A stretch of 64,000 nucleotides of DNA from Roseiarcus sp963732155 (GCA_963732155.1 CAVSYB010000006.1:1-64000), one strand, 5' to 3'. Positions 28,111-37,096 are shown, numbered from the stretch's first letter. The notes: generated by a model from the letters alone, not told the origin. Numbers and translations: made by a program.

Positions 28111-28854
28111 ATGTCGACTGATTATGTATCGGACAATCTGAGCGTTCCCGACCTCGCGCCACTCTTCCCCAATATGATCGTCGGCGCGAAGGACGCCGTC
28201 ACCTGGCCGTATTTCAGAAAGGAGATCGATCACACCTGGTATGTCGATCGCCGCAATCCGCAGATCGGCTTCATCAACAAGGACGAAGCGGCGATCCTCT
28301 ACTCCAATGCGCGGCTTTTTTCGGGCCGGCGCGGGTTGGAGATCGGGGCATGGCGGGGATGGTCGACATGCCATCTCCTTGCGTCAGGACCCGCCTCCCT
28401 GCATGTCGTCGAGCCCTTGCTCGCCGACCCGGATTGGCGGCGTGAATTCGCCGCCGCGTTGGAGGGCGCCGGCGAGGCCGATCGCGCCATCCTCGTCCCC
28501 GGCCCGAGTCCGGGCGAAGTCATCCGTCTCGGCGAGGCAGGTTGCCGCTGGTCGTTCGTTTTCATCGACGGGGATCACGACGGGCCGGCGCCGACGACCG
28601 ACGCGCTCGCTTGCGCGCGTTATCTCGAGCCTACCGCGATGATCCTGTTCCACGATCTGGTGTCGCCGCACGTCGCCGCGGCGTTGCGCGCCCTCGACGC
28701 CGAGGGATGGCGGACCAGGGTTTACCAGACCGCGCAAATGATGGGCGTCGCCTGGCGCGGCGAGGTTTCTCCGGTCCGCCACACACCGGACCCGATCCAG
28801 AAATGGAGCATTCCCGAGCATCTTGCGGGATTTGCGATTTCCGACGGCGCGTAG
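28111..28854 (+). CDS. Class I SAM-dependent methyltransferase-like protein (Methyltransf_24 type)
   Basis: This 247-residue protein has a Rossmann methyltransferase core. LEIGAWRGWSTCHLLASG is motif I with Trp replacing a usual Gly-rich residue, LHVVEPLLADPD carries the acidic ribose-binding position, and FVFIDGDHDGPAPTTDAL followed by ILFHDLVSP matches the D-x-D-H type Methyltransf_24 family. These often modify cephalosporin-, sugar- or glycan-type substrates. The start ATG 28111 follows CCAGGAAAG; a longer open frame upstream has no homology. Its place after the GT8 gene suggests glycan methylation, which is inference. Confidence 0.82.
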   Translation: MSTDYVSDNLSVPDLAPLFPNMIVGAKDAVTWPYFRKEIDHTWYVDRRNPQIGFINKDEAAILYSNARLFSGRRGLEIGAWRGWSTCHLLASGPASLHVVEPLLADPDWRREFAAALEGAGEADRAILVPGPSPGEVIRLGEAGCRWSFVFIDGDHDGPAPTTDALACARYLEPTAMILFHDLVSPHVAAALRALDAEGWRTRVYQTAQMMGVAWRGEVSPVRHTPDPIQKWSIPEHLAGFAISDGA

Positions 28855-28945
28855 CAATCGAACGCTTCGATCTTCGCCGGGCGCGGCCGCTATTCCCCGC
28901 GCCATCCCGTCGATCGCCGATCCGGCGGCGCGACGCGCGGCGCGG

Positions 28946-29662
28946 TCAGATTTCCGCGCCGACGATCGCCCGCCAGAACCCGCTGTAGCCCAGCTCGAGC
29001 GCGACGATCCGGAACCTCAGGGTGAGATCGTCCATCACTTCATAGGCGGAGTTGCTGCAAAGAGAGAAAATAATCAGCCCGCCCCTTTTCAAATGGTTCC
29101 TCGCTTGCAGCAGGAAAGAACCGACAATACGCCCTTCCGGATCACATAAGCTATATTTTTCTATACTGCTCTCAGGCTGCTTGTCTATAAGAGGCGCATT
29201 GAATATTATCAGGTCGAATTGATCTTCTTTTATGCTGTTGAACAGATCCGATCTTATAATCTCGATTTCAAGGTTGTTCAGTTCGGCGTTCCTTTTGACG
29301 GAGGCCACCGCCTCAGACGAAATGTCGGAGGCGACCACCCTGCAGGCCCATTGCGACGCAATAGAAAGCGAAATGGCTCCGCAGCCCGCTCCGATTTCAA
29401 GCGTCTTGGCGATTTTCTTGCCATTCATCGCCTTGATATTGCGAATGAAAAACTCCGAGCTGGAATCGGGCGTCGGATGATAGATTCCCGCCGGAGCCTC
29501 GATCGTCAATCCGTCGATGATATAGCGCGCGGGGATCGCCTGGCGCTCCACATGCGCCTGGTGAAATTCCGAGATATCGACCTTCGAAGTGGACACCAAT
29601 GAAGCCAGCCCCAATTTTCTGAGGACCGCGCCGCGCGCAACTTCTTTTCTGTTGAATTCCAT
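28946..29662 (-). CDS. Class I SAM methyltransferase, HemK/MTS-like
   Basis: This 238-residue protein has motif I TLEIGAGCGAISLSIASQW, motif II RVVASDISSEAVASVKRNAE and FDLIIFNAPLID. The last stands where HemK/PrmC and other N-methyltransferases carry NPPY, so the amide-flipping motif is altered to NAPL. The segment GIYHPTPDSSSEFFIRNI before motif I resembles the PrmC-like lead-in. The codon usage is visibly AT-richer than the surrounding genes (many ATA, AAA, TTT), suggesting recent acquisition. It is the only gene of the glycan/methyl cluster on the minus strand. The substrate is unknown. Confidence 0.8.
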   Translation of the reverse strand: MEFNRKEVARGAVLRKLGLASLVSTSKVDISEFHQAHVERQAIPARYIIDGLTIEAPAGIYHPTPDSSSEFFIRNIKAMNGKKIAKTLEIGAGCGAISLSIASQWACRVVASDISSEAVASVKRNAELNNLEIEIIRSDLFNSIKEDQFDLIIFNAPLIDKQPESSIEKYSLCDPEGRIVGSFLLQARNHLKRGGLIIFSLCSNSAYEVMDDLTLRFRIVALELGYSGFWRAIVGAEI

Positions 29663-30191
29663 TGGTCATTCACCTTCGCCGCCGAACGGAAATCCCGAGA
29701 CCCGCCTGCGCCAACAGACCGAGTCTTCAAAACTGGCAAAAACTGGCCCTTGTCGGGCGAAGGCGCCGCGGCGTCGAGACGCTCGAGGTTTGTTCCATGC
29801 GCCCGACCGCTTGGCAACAGCAGAAGGCTTTCGCGCCCGCTCCGGCGCGTCGCCGGCCTGCGCCATTGCGCCGACAAAGCACATGCGCCAATGTTCGAAA
29901 AGGGCGCTGGCGGCCGTCGAACAGGAGGAGCCGGGTCAGTCGAAGCGAGCCTAGCGCAAGCCCGCAAAATGAACGGGCGCCCTCGATCGGATGGCCGCCG
30001 GAGCGCCGCGGAGGGCGGCGTCTCGGGGGCGAACGCTTAGGCAAACCCGCCTGGACGAGCGCGTCAGGTCGCCATCGACAGCTCGACAGCGGCTCGCCGC
30101 CGGTCCAATGAATGGCCTTCGGCGCGCGAAATTCCTTGTCTGACGACCCCCGAGGCTCTTGAAAGCGATCATATTCCCGAGGAGACGCACG
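29663..30191. other. Intergenic region without supported gene
   Basis: About 530 bases separate the minus-strand methyltransferase from the pterin dehydratase. Several frames remain open but read as Arg/Pro/Ala-rich artefacts without start signals. No repeat, RNA gene or mobile-element end was recognised. Promoters for both flanking genes must lie here. Confidence 0.4.
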
Positions 30192-30503
30192 ATGCCCAAG
30201 CACAAGATACTCAGTGAAGCCGAAATACGATCCGAGCTTCAACATTTGAAGGATTGGTCGGTCAAGGGTCAGAATATTGAGGCGTCTTTCGAGTTCCGGA
30301 CCTTTCGCGACGCGATATCGTTCATCGTGCAAATTGCGATCGAGGCGGAGGTTTTGAATCACCATCCGGAATTTTACAATTCCTACAACAAGGTGTCGTT
30401 TTCCTTTTGCACGCACGACGTCGGCAACAAGATCACTGACGCGGACATTGAAATCGCCTCGAAAATCAGCGTCGCCGCGCAACGGTTCCTGAGTATGAAA
30501 TAG
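30192..30503 (+). CDS. phhB: 4a-hydroxytetrahydrobiopterin dehydratase
   Basis: This 103-residue pterin-4a-carbinolamine dehydratase regenerates quinonoid dihydropterin from the 4a-hydroxy form. The active-site stretch EAEVLNHHPEFYNSYNKVSF contains the two catalytic His and is followed by the third in FCTHDVGNKITDADIE. The start ATG 30192 follows GGAGACGC; the extra upstream codons have no homology. In genomes without phenylalanine hydroxylase the enzyme is thought to serve Moco-protein or other pterin chemistry. No hydroxylase is seen here. It may act with the folE and DHFR-like genes 5 kb away. Confidence 0.93.
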   Translation: MPKHKILSEAEIRSELQHLKDWSVKGQNIEASFEFRTFRDAISFIVQIAIEAEVLNHHPEFYNSYNKVSFSFCTHDVGNKITDADIEIASKISVAAQRFLSMK

Positions 30504-30700
30504 CCGCGTTTGTCGCTTCGCGGGGACTCGGCGGCGGGGCTCCTCTCCGACCGGCCATCGCCGAACCCGCATCTGGGCTCCGCGACCATCGCATCGGACG
30601 CGCGGCGACGCCGATGGCGTAGCGGAACGCAGGGCCGGCGCGTCATGAACGGGGTTGAGAGGGCTTCCGCCGTCAACGAGGGTATCAAGGCGCTCCAGAA

Positions 30701-31426
30701 ATGACCGGCCGCAAACTGCTACCAGGAAAACCAATACCGCTATCGGAAATTCCGGATTACTCGATCAATCGTGAGGACTCCTCCGAAGTTTACGCCGAGC
30801 GGTTCCTCAGGCGGGCGCAGACGCTAAACAGTTTAGTCAAGGACTCCGGGGAAGTGCTTGAGGGAGGCGTGTTCTATTGGGATCGCGAGAGCGAATACCA
30901 AGCCCAGGCCCCCGCGACCAGTCTGGCCCCGGCGAGGCGAAACTTCTGGCGCGCGACGCGCTTCAAGGAGCGCCTGATGGAAATCGGCGTCAATGCCGGC
31001 CACAGCGCGCTTCTCGCGCTTTCCGCAAATCCGAGGTTGTCATATTTCGGCGTTGACATAAATTCGCACAGGTACACCGCGCCGTGCATCCGATACTTGA
31101 AAGAGGAATTTCCCGGCCGGGTACAGTTTTACCCTGGCGATTCCCGCGACGTGTTGCCCTATCTGGCCACGCATCGCGGCGAACTGGACTTCGATATTTT
31201 CCATGTCGACGGCGGGCACACAGACGAGGTTTGCCGGGCCGACATCGCCAATTGTCTTCGTCTCGCGAACCGGCGCTTCGGGAAACACCTGCTGCTCGAC
31301 GACATCAATGCGAGCTGGATTTTTGACGTCTATTGCGAATTCGTCTCCAGGGGCTTTCTCGCGACCGAAACGTTCTTCGGCGATTGGGAAGACGACAATC
31401 GCAACGTCCTGGCCCGGATCCTCTGA
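30701..31426 (+). CDS. SAM-dependent methyltransferase-like protein
   Basis: This 241-residue protein has the Rossmann core RLMEIGVNAGHSALLALSAN (motif I), YFGVDINSHRYTAPCIRYLK, then FDIFHVDGGHTDEVCRADIA and LLLDDINASW, a Methyltransf_24-like arrangement. The first 70 residues (IPDYSINREDSSEVYAERFL) form an extra N-terminal section not recognised. It is somewhat AT-richer than average. It starts 197 bases after the pterin dehydratase; upstream of ATG 30701 lies AAGGCGCTCCAGAA with a weak ribosome site. Likely substrates are glycans or small metabolites; this is not established. Confidence 0.78.
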   Translation: MTGRKLLPGKPIPLSEIPDYSINREDSSEVYAERFLRRAQTLNSLVKDSGEVLEGGVFYWDRESEYQAQAPATSLAPARRNFWRATRFKERLMEIGVNAGHSALLALSANPRLSYFGVDINSHRYTAPCIRYLKEEFPGRVQFYPGDSRDVLPYLATHRGELDFDIFHVDGGHTDEVCRADIANCLRLANRRFGKHLLLDDINASWIFDVYCEFVSRGFLATETFFGDWEDDNRNVLARIL

Positions 31427-31626
31427 CATGGCTCCAGGGATCGCCTGCGCGGAGCGGGGCGGCGACAGCCCGGGCGGGCGGCGCTGGCGTGATTTCAGTG
31501 GGTTGTGATTCCGTTCGACTTGCGGGCTTCGAGCCGCGCGCCGACGGCCCGAACCGGAATGCCCGGCGCCGGCGTTTCGCCAGCTTCAGACGCGCAGACC
31601 TGTCAAAGCCAACGCGAGGCGCTTGA

Positions 31627-32529
31627 ATGACCGACCGGCGTCCTCCCCCGGCGCAACATTCGAGCCGCGAATTCGGGCCGCCCGACGGCGCCGACGCCCC
31701 GGAATTTGCGACGTTCTGGCATGGGCCGCTCAACCCGATCGCTTATAGCTGCCTGGCGTCCTTTGCCCATGTCGGCGCGGGCCTGCGCGTTTACAGCTAC
31801 GACGACAACATCGACTGCCCCCGCGGCGTGGAAGTCGCCGACGCCCGACAAATCTGCCCCGACCGGTCGCTGCTCGGCCGCTATGTCGCCGGCGGCAAGC
31901 CCTCCCTCGCCAAGTTCGCCGATCTGTTCCGCTACCTGCTGATCCGGCGGACGGGTCGCTGCTGGATCGACACCGACATCATTTGTTTGAAGAAGCCGAC
32001 CATTGCGGGTCCTTCGATCGTCTTTGGCCGCCAGTCCGAAGCCTACGGCCGGTCCCTGATCAACAACGCGGTTCTCAAGCTGCCGCCCGAACATCCGGTA
32101 TTGGCCGAGCTTGTTCGGCGCGCGCAGGACGCCGTCGATATCGATCAGCCGTGGGGCGCCATCGGCCCCTTTCTGCTGACCGACCTCGCGGAAGAATATG
32201 GCGTCGACGGCTACGCGCGCGACTTCGTCGACTTCTATCCGATCGAGCCCGATCACTTCTGGAAGCCGCTTCTGCCCGCCTGTCGCGAGAGCGTCATCGC
32301 CGCCACGAGAGAGGCGACCTTCCTGCACCTGTGGGGCGAGCTGCTCGAACGGTCCGGCTACGACAAATCCGCGTGCCCGCCGGTCGGTTCGTTCGTCCAT
32401 GACGCGTTTGGGCGCATCGGGACGCTGGATCGCTTCGAACGCGTCTATGGCGAACGCGAACTGGAAAGTCGGATGGCCGAATGGAAGGCGAAGGACAGCC
32501 CATCGGGCCGCGCAGTTCCGTCCCCTTGA
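31627..32529 (+). CDS. Glycosyltransferase with DXD motif (sugar-binding family)
   Basis: This 300-residue protein resembles the glycosyltransferase sugar-binding/alpha-1,4-GlcNAc-transferase group. It has FWHGPLNPIAYSCLASFAHV at the N-terminus, then KPSLAKFADLFRYLLIRRTG followed by GRCWIDTDIICLKKP, where D-x-D binds the metal-nucleotide sugar. Later come YGRSLINNAVLKLPPEHP and DQPWGAIGPFLLTDL. The order and spacing match family members acting on bacterial surface polysaccharides. It precedes the next methyltransferase by about 60 bases and probably shares its transcript. The acceptor is unknown. Confidence 0.85.
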   Translation: MTDRRPPPAQHSSREFGPPDGADAPEFATFWHGPLNPIAYSCLASFAHVGAGLRVYSYDDNIDCPRGVEVADARQICPDRSLLGRYVAGGKPSLAKFADLFRYLLIRRTGRCWIDTDIICLKKPTIAGPSIVFGRQSEAYGRSLINNAVLKLPPEHPVLAELVRRAQDAVDIDQPWGAIGPFLLTDLAEEYGVDGYARDFVDFYPIEPDHFWKPLLPACRESVIAATREATFLHLWGELLERSGYDKSACPPVGSFVHDAFGRIGTLDRFERVYGERELESRMAEWKAKDSPSGRAVPSP

Positions 32530-32589
32530 TCGCGGGGCGGCGCGTCAAATGGCGCCCGCGCCGCGGGAGGTCAGCAAGGACACAAGGCG

Positions 32590-33231
32590 ATGTCGGGACT
32601 GAGAACTGTGTTTGAGAACATCATCTTGCTCAATCGGTGGAGCGGCGACGAGAGCCGAAGCGGGCCGGGATCGAGCCTCGCCTATACCGTGAACCTGCGG
32701 AGCCAACTTCCGACGTTTGTCGAGACGTTCGGCGTGAAGCAATTCTTCGACGCGCCATGCGGCGACTTCCACTGGATGAAGGAGGTCAATTTCCCCGCGG
32801 ATCTCGAATATACCGGCGGCGACATCGTCGGTTCTCTCATTGCAGCGAACGTCGACAAATACGCGGCGCCCTCACGAAAGTTTATCGAGTTCGATGTCGT
32901 CCACGATCAATTCCCGGCGTGCGACGTGTGGTTTTGCCGGGATTGCCTGTTTCATCTGCCGGACGAGGCCATTTTTCGGGCGTTGCGAAATTTCTGCGAG
33001 TCCGGCGCCAAGCTCGTCATGATGACCAATCATCTCAACGCCACCGGCTTCAGCAATGTCGATATCGAGGCCGGCGAATTCAGGCTCGTCGACTTCTACA
33101 GCGACCCGTTCCGCCTGCCGCGGGAGGTGCTGTTCCGCGTCGCCGATTACGTTCATCCCTTCCCTCAAAGGGAAATGTGCGTGTGGACTCGCGAGCAAAT
33201 CCTCGGCGCCCTGGAGGCGCCCCGCGACTGA
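32590..33231 (+). CDS. Class I SAM-dependent methyltransferase-like protein
   Basis: This 213-residue protein has QFFDAPCGDFHWMKEVNFPA as a motif I variant (DAPCGDF instead of the usual E/DxGxGxG), followed by EYTGGDIVGSLIAANVDKYA and VWFCRDCLFHLPDEAIFRAL, then KLVMMTNHLN. This layout occurs in small bacterial methyltransferases beside glycosyltransferases. The altered glycine loop leaves SAM binding likely but unproven. It ends the cluster of transferases. ATG 32590 follows AAGGACACAAGGCG. Confidence 0.8.
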   Translation: MSGLRTVFENIILLNRWSGDESRSGPGSSLAYTVNLRSQLPTFVETFGVKQFFDAPCGDFHWMKEVNFPADLEYTGGDIVGSLIAANVDKYAAPSRKFIEFDVVHDQFPACDVWFCRDCLFHLPDEAIFRALRNFCESGAKLVMMTNHLNATGFSNVDIEAGEFRLVDFYSDPFRLPREVLFRVADYVHPFPQREMCVWTREQILGALEAPRD

Positions 33232-33534
33232 CGCTTCGCCGACGCCGCCGGCGCATCGGCCTCGGCTGAGCTTCTCGTATCTGGACGCGGTTGGCGAGGG
33301 GTAAGGCGCGCCGAGGCCGACGAACGACTGATCCGCGCCTCCGCGGCGCGCCGGGCGCCGCCGGCGGTCGAATCGGAAAAATCACAGGCGGCGGCGTCCT
33401 TTCGAGAAATTCGGATTCGAACTGTCCGGGATGTTCGCCTATGCTGCGGTCCCGCCGGGTCGGATCGGGCGACGATTTTTTTCGCGACGAGGTCGCTGTC
33501 GAAACCTCGCGCACCGTGAAGAGGGGAGTTTGTG
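33232..33534. other. Intergenic region, no gene seen
   Basis: These 303 bases between the methyltransferase and the binding-protein gene hold no supported gene. A GAGGGGAG ribosome site lies at the right end. No terminator with a clear U-tract was found. Confidence 0.4.
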
Positions 33535-34530
33535 ATGCGTATCGCCGCCTGGGCCGGTCTTGCCGGCCTCATCGTTCTCTCGGGTCAGGCTTTCGCGCTC
33601 GACAAGGTCACCTTCGCCACCAATTGGCTCGCCGATCCCGAGGCCGGCGGCTATTTTCAGGCGCTCGTCGACGGCACCTACGCCAAATACGGGCTTGACG
33701 TAACGATCATGCAGGGCGGCCCACAATCGAACGGGGGGATGCTGCTGCTTGCCGGCAAGATCGAATTCTTCATGGGCGGCGACATGATCGGCGACTTCCT
33801 GTCGGTGGAGCAGAACATCCCGACCGTCGTCGTCGCCGCCGACTTTCAGAAGGATCCGCAGATGTTCATGTCGCATCCCGGCGTCGGGCTGGACAAATGG
33901 ACCGATCTGCCGAAGGCGACCGCCTTCGTCAGCAAGGGAGCCCTCAGCTCGTTCTACGCGTGGATGAGGCTCGCCTGGGGGTTCAAGGACGAGAACGTCA
34001 AGCCCTACAACTTCAACTCGGCGTCGTTCATCGTCGACAAGAATTCGATCCAGCAGGGCTATGTGACGTCCGAGCCTTACGAAGTGGAGAAGCAAGCCGG
34101 CTTCAAGCCCAACATCTTCCTGCTCTCCGACCAGGGATACTCGACTTACTCGACGCTGATCGAGACGCGACGCGAAATCGTCGAGAAGAACCCCGACCTG
34201 GTGCAGCGCTTCGTCGACGCCTCGGCGATCGGTTGGTATCACTATCTCTACGGCGACAACAAAAAGGCGAACGAGGCGATCAAGAAAGAAAATCCCGAAA
34301 TGACCGACGAACAGATCGCGTTCTCGATCGCCAAGCTCAAGGAATACGGCATCGTCGATTCCGGGGACTCGCTCAAGCGGGGCATCGGCGCGATGAACGA
34401 CGAACGGGTGAAGGATTTCTTCGACAAGATGGTGAAAGTCGGCGTCGTCAAGGCGGACACCGACTACAAAAAGTCCTACACGCTCCAATTCGTGAACAAA
34501 GGAGTCGGCGTCGATCTTCGGCCGCAATGA
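33535..34530 (+). CDS. ABC transporter substrate-binding protein, NMT1/THI5-like
   Basis: This protein of about 331 residues has a Sec signal peptide (AWAGLAGLIVLSGQAFA). DKVTFATNWLADPEAGGYFQ, the N-terminal strand of NMT1/SsuA-like periplasmic binding proteins, follows, then VTIMQGGPQSNGGMLLLAGK and QQGYVTSEPYEVEKQAGF. Relatives bind thiamine-pyrimidine precursors, sulfonates, nitrate or similar small ligands. No ATPase or permease is adjacent, so it is an orphan component. The ATG at 33535 is preceded by an in-frame GTG at 33532; GAGGGGAG supports either. The Ala-rich leader and high Lys content suggest good expression. Confidence 0.85.
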   Translation: MRIAAWAGLAGLIVLSGQAFALDKVTFATNWLADPEAGGYFQALVDGTYAKYGLDVTIMQGGPQSNGGMLLLAGKIEFFMGGDMIGDFLSVEQNIPTVVVAADFQKDPQMFMSHPGVGLDKWTDLPKATAFVSKGALSSFYAWMRLAWGFKDENVKPYNFNSASFIVDKNSIQQGYVTSEPYEVEKQAGFKPNIFLLSDQGYSTYSTLIETRREIVEKNPDLVQRFVDASAIGWYHYLYGDNKKANEAIKKENPEMTDEQIAFSIAKLKEYGIVDSGDSLKRGIGAMNDERVKDFFDKMVKVGVVKADTDYKKSYTLQFVNKGVGVDLRPQ

Positions 34531-34554
34531 GCCGGCGGCGCCTGGTCGCAGGCG

Positions 34555-35127
34555 TCAAGCCCGGCCGTTGCGCGTCCAGCCGACCACGCTCACCGCATTG
34601 GCCTCATCGAGCATCCGCTTCGGCTCGGGCTCGTAGCCGTGCTGCGCCAGCACGTCTTCAGGCGAGCGGTCGCCCCGGACTTGTGAAAAGACCGGAACGC
34701 CGCCCGGAAGCTTCACCTTGTCTGCGCGGGTGAGGTAAAAGACGTCGTAGCCGATATCGAGGAACAGGTCGAACGCCTCGGTCCCTCCGAGGACGGCGAC
34801 CGTCCCGGCCTCGAGCCCCAGCGCGCGGCACGCTTCATTGAACGACGCGCCCGCCGGGTTCCAGAACAGCGCATGCGGCAGGTCCGGGTCAGGCGCGATC
34901 CCCGCCACCTTGCGGGTCATCACCAACCGGCGACGGCGCGCCGAATTCGGCTGGTGTTCGTGCGAGTGGCGCCCGTGCGCCACGGCGTCGACCTGGTCGA
35001 GTTCGCGCTCGAAGAAGGCCTTGTCGGCCTTGTTCATCAGGGCGTCCGGCATGACCGCGCCGACGTCGGCGATCATTCCATCCGAAGAGACGATCGCGTA
35101 GGCGGCGATGCGATAGGGCGAGGGCAT
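34555..35127 (-). CDS. Dihydrofolate reductase-like protein
   Basis: This 190-residue protein has the DHFR fold. YRIAAYAIVSSDGMIADVGA is the N-terminal NADPH/folate strand, and AVAHGRHSHEHQPNSARRRR and RLVMTRKVAG follow. TVAVLGGTEAFDLFLDIGYD is the conserved GGxxxY/F pyrophosphate turn, and VFYLTRADKVKLPGGVPVF follows it. The family includes folate reductases, RibD-type reductases and the methylotroph dihydromethanopterin reductase DmrA. Which pterin this one reduces cannot be decided here. The start at 35127 is set by homology; the longer open frame upstream is antisense to folE. It diverges from folE. Confidence 0.83.
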   Translation of the reverse strand: MPSPYRIAAYAIVSSDGMIADVGAVMPDALMNKADKAFFERELDQVDAVAHGRHSHEHQPNSARRRRLVMTRKVAGIAPDPDLPHALFWNPAGASFNEACRALGLEAGTVAVLGGTEAFDLFLDIGYDVFYLTRADKVKLPGGVPVFSQVRGDRSPEDVLAQHGYEPEPKRMLDEANAVSVVGWTRNGRA

Positions 35128-35421
35128 GAACGCGGTTTCTCCAGACGATTCCCCAATTGCCGCGCATATTAGGCTGTCCGGAAAGGAATTCGCAACCGCG
35201 CGCGACCAGGGCGAAGGCGTAGGAATCCTCGGGGGATGCGGGCGCTCGCGCGGCGAGGCGCCGAGCCTTCGAGAGGGTCGCGATGCGCGGCCGGTCCTGT
35301 CCGACGATCGAAGGGCGCCGTCGAATTGGGCTCGCCTCGCCAGCGCGGAGCGGGTATGGTCGGCGCGAAAATGCGTGACGCCCTGCGCGTGCGGGGAATG
35401 CGTCACGGGGAAAGGACCAAT

Positions 35422-36048
35422 ATGCTTGTCACGCGATTCCCGGGTCAGGCTTCTTCCGACCATGATGATCCCACGCCGACCGACGCGGAGGCCGAAGACG
35501 CCTTCCGGTCGATCATCCGCTGGATCGGCGAGGATCCCGGTCGCGACGGTCTTCAGGAGACGCCGAAGCGCCTTGTTCGGGCGTTTCGCGAGTATTTCTG
35601 CGGCTACGCCGAGGATCCCGAGCAAATCCTGCGAAAGACGTTTGAAGAGGTCGACGGCTACGATGAGATGATCGTTTTGCGGGGCGTCGCTTTCGAGAGT
35701 CATTGCGAGCACCATGTCGCGCCGATCGTCGGCCGCGCCTGGGTCGGCTACGTCCCTGACCGCCGGGTCGTGGGCATTTCCAAGCTCGCGCGCGTCGTCG
35801 AGGCGTACGCCAAACGATTGCAAATTCAGGAGCGGATGACCGCGCAGATCGCCAATACGATCGAGAGCGTGCTGAAGCCGCGCGGCGTGGCGGTCGTCGT
35901 CAAGGCGACGCACCACTGCATGGTGAGCCGCGGCGTGCAGAAGCGCGGCACCGACCTGGTGACCAGCCGCATGCTCGGATGCTTCCGCGATTACCCCATG
36001 ACGCGCGGCGAGTTCCTGTCGTTGGTCAACTCGGACGTGGAGCCCTGA
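35422..36048 (+). CDS. folE: GTP cyclohydrolase I
   Basis: This 208-residue type I enzyme converts GTP to 7,8-dihydroneopterin triphosphate, first step of folate and methanopterin synthesis. The zinc and substrate site is intact: VAFESHCEHHVAPIVGRAWV, GYVPDRRVVGISKLARVVEA, RLQIQERMTAQIANTIES and ATHHCMVSRGVQKRGTDLV with the second zinc Cys. The N-terminal EAFRSIIRWIGEDPGRDGLQ is typical. ATG 35422 is preceded by GGGGAAAGGACCA. It is divergent from the DHFR-like gene with about 290 bases between starts. Confidence 0.96.
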   Translation: MLVTRFPGQASSDHDDPTPTDAEAEDAFRSIIRWIGEDPGRDGLQETPKRLVRAFREYFCGYAEDPEQILRKTFEEVDGYDEMIVLRGVAFESHCEHHVAPIVGRAWVGYVPDRRVVGISKLARVVEAYAKRLQIQERMTAQIANTIESVLKPRGVAVVVKATHHCMVSRGVQKRGTDLVTSRMLGCFRDYPMTRGEFLSLVNSDVEP

Positions 36049-36121
36049 TCGGCGAGCCGGCCTCGATCGGGGCGTCGCCGGCGCGTTCGCTGGAGGTCTC
36101 GGAGAGACGTGGCGTCTCCCC

Positions 36122-36742
36122 TCAGCCCCGATCCCCGGACATCCTCTTGAGCGCTTCGAAAGCCTTGAGGATGGCGCCGCGCGACAGCGCATCCTGAATA
36201 TAGACGTCCGTCCATTCAACCGACGTTGGAGCGCCGTTATAGGTCGAGCGGATGCAGGCGCCCGAATGGCAATTGAAGATCACGCCGAGCGCTCGTTCGC
36301 CGCTTTCGGTGACGTCGCCGCTGTCCCTGCGTTCAGATATCTCGACATCCCCGAGCAGAAACGCCGTCTCGTGGGTCGTGGGCGGACCGCGAACGCCGCT
36401 GCGATATTCCACGACGTCCTCGCTCATGGACACCCGGATTCCGCCCGAATCCTTGTCGGTTTCGAAGACCACGGCTTTGGTGAGCCACTGCGTTTCGACG
36501 GCGCCATTGCCGGACCGGTATTTTGGATTGGCGCTCGTCGCCCCGCGCAGGGCGTCGGCCAGGAATTTTTCGGCGTCTTCCTTCGTCGCCGACAGGACGT
36601 CGTCGGCAGCCAATTGCGCGCTTTGCGACATCGGATTGTCAAATCCGGGCCGCGCCTGCGCGAGCGCGAAGGGGGACATGGCTCCGACGCAGGCGAGAAG
36701 CGAACAGAGGATCGCGCGGCCGCAAATTTCAAACCGCTGCAT
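36122..36742 (-). CDS. Hypothetical exported protein
   Basis: From ATG 36742 this gives 206 residues. A likely signal peptide comes first (ICGRAILCSLLACVGAMSPF, cleavage after ALA), then a region with DDVLSATKEDAEKFLADALR and strand-rich segments such as WLTKAVVFETDKDSGGIRVS. Two Cys flank GVIFNCHSGACIRSTYNGA and could form a disulfide. No family is recognised; the layout resembles small periplasmic proteins of unknown function in Hyphomicrobiales. It is convergent with folE. Function cannot be assigned. Confidence 0.6.
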   Translation of the reverse strand: MQRFEICGRAILCSLLACVGAMSPFALAQARPGFDNPMSQSAQLAADDVLSATKEDAEKFLADALRGATSANPKYRSGNGAVETQWLTKAVVFETDKDSGGIRVSMSEDVVEYRSGVRGPPTTHETAFLLGDVEISERRDSGDVTESGERALGVIFNCHSGACIRSTYNGAPTSVEWTDVYIQDALSRGAILKAFEALKRMSGDRG

Positions 36743-37096
36743 TTTCGGCGCTGCCGTCAAGCCAAAAAAGGACGGCGGACGCCCGCTGGCCGGATCATTC
36801 CGCCGCGATCCGCGCCCCGATGGCGAACCGGCGCCCAATATGGCGCATCGACGGTTTCTTGACCAGTTTCAACGGATGTCTCATGGACCGGTCAGGATTG
36901 GACCGAGGCCGGGCGCCGTGTCGGCCGCGGGCGGACGCGGGGCTGCGCGGCGGCGCTTGACCTTTCGACCAAACCAACCATGTCAAAGTCGTCAGCCGGG
37001 GCGAAAGAGGCTGACTTCCACTGCGATGCGACGGACAAAGCGCCCTGGAGCGAATGCGAATGCGCTTTTCGAGCAAGCCGACCTCCGGAGATTAGC
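36743..37096. other. Divergent intergenic region
   Basis: These 354 bases hold promoters of the exported protein (minus) and the MFS exporter (plus). An open frame on the plus strand runs through into the MFS gene, but its translation (MSKSSAGAKEADFHCDATDK) is unlike the start of transporters. Nothing else is seen. Confidence 0.4.
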
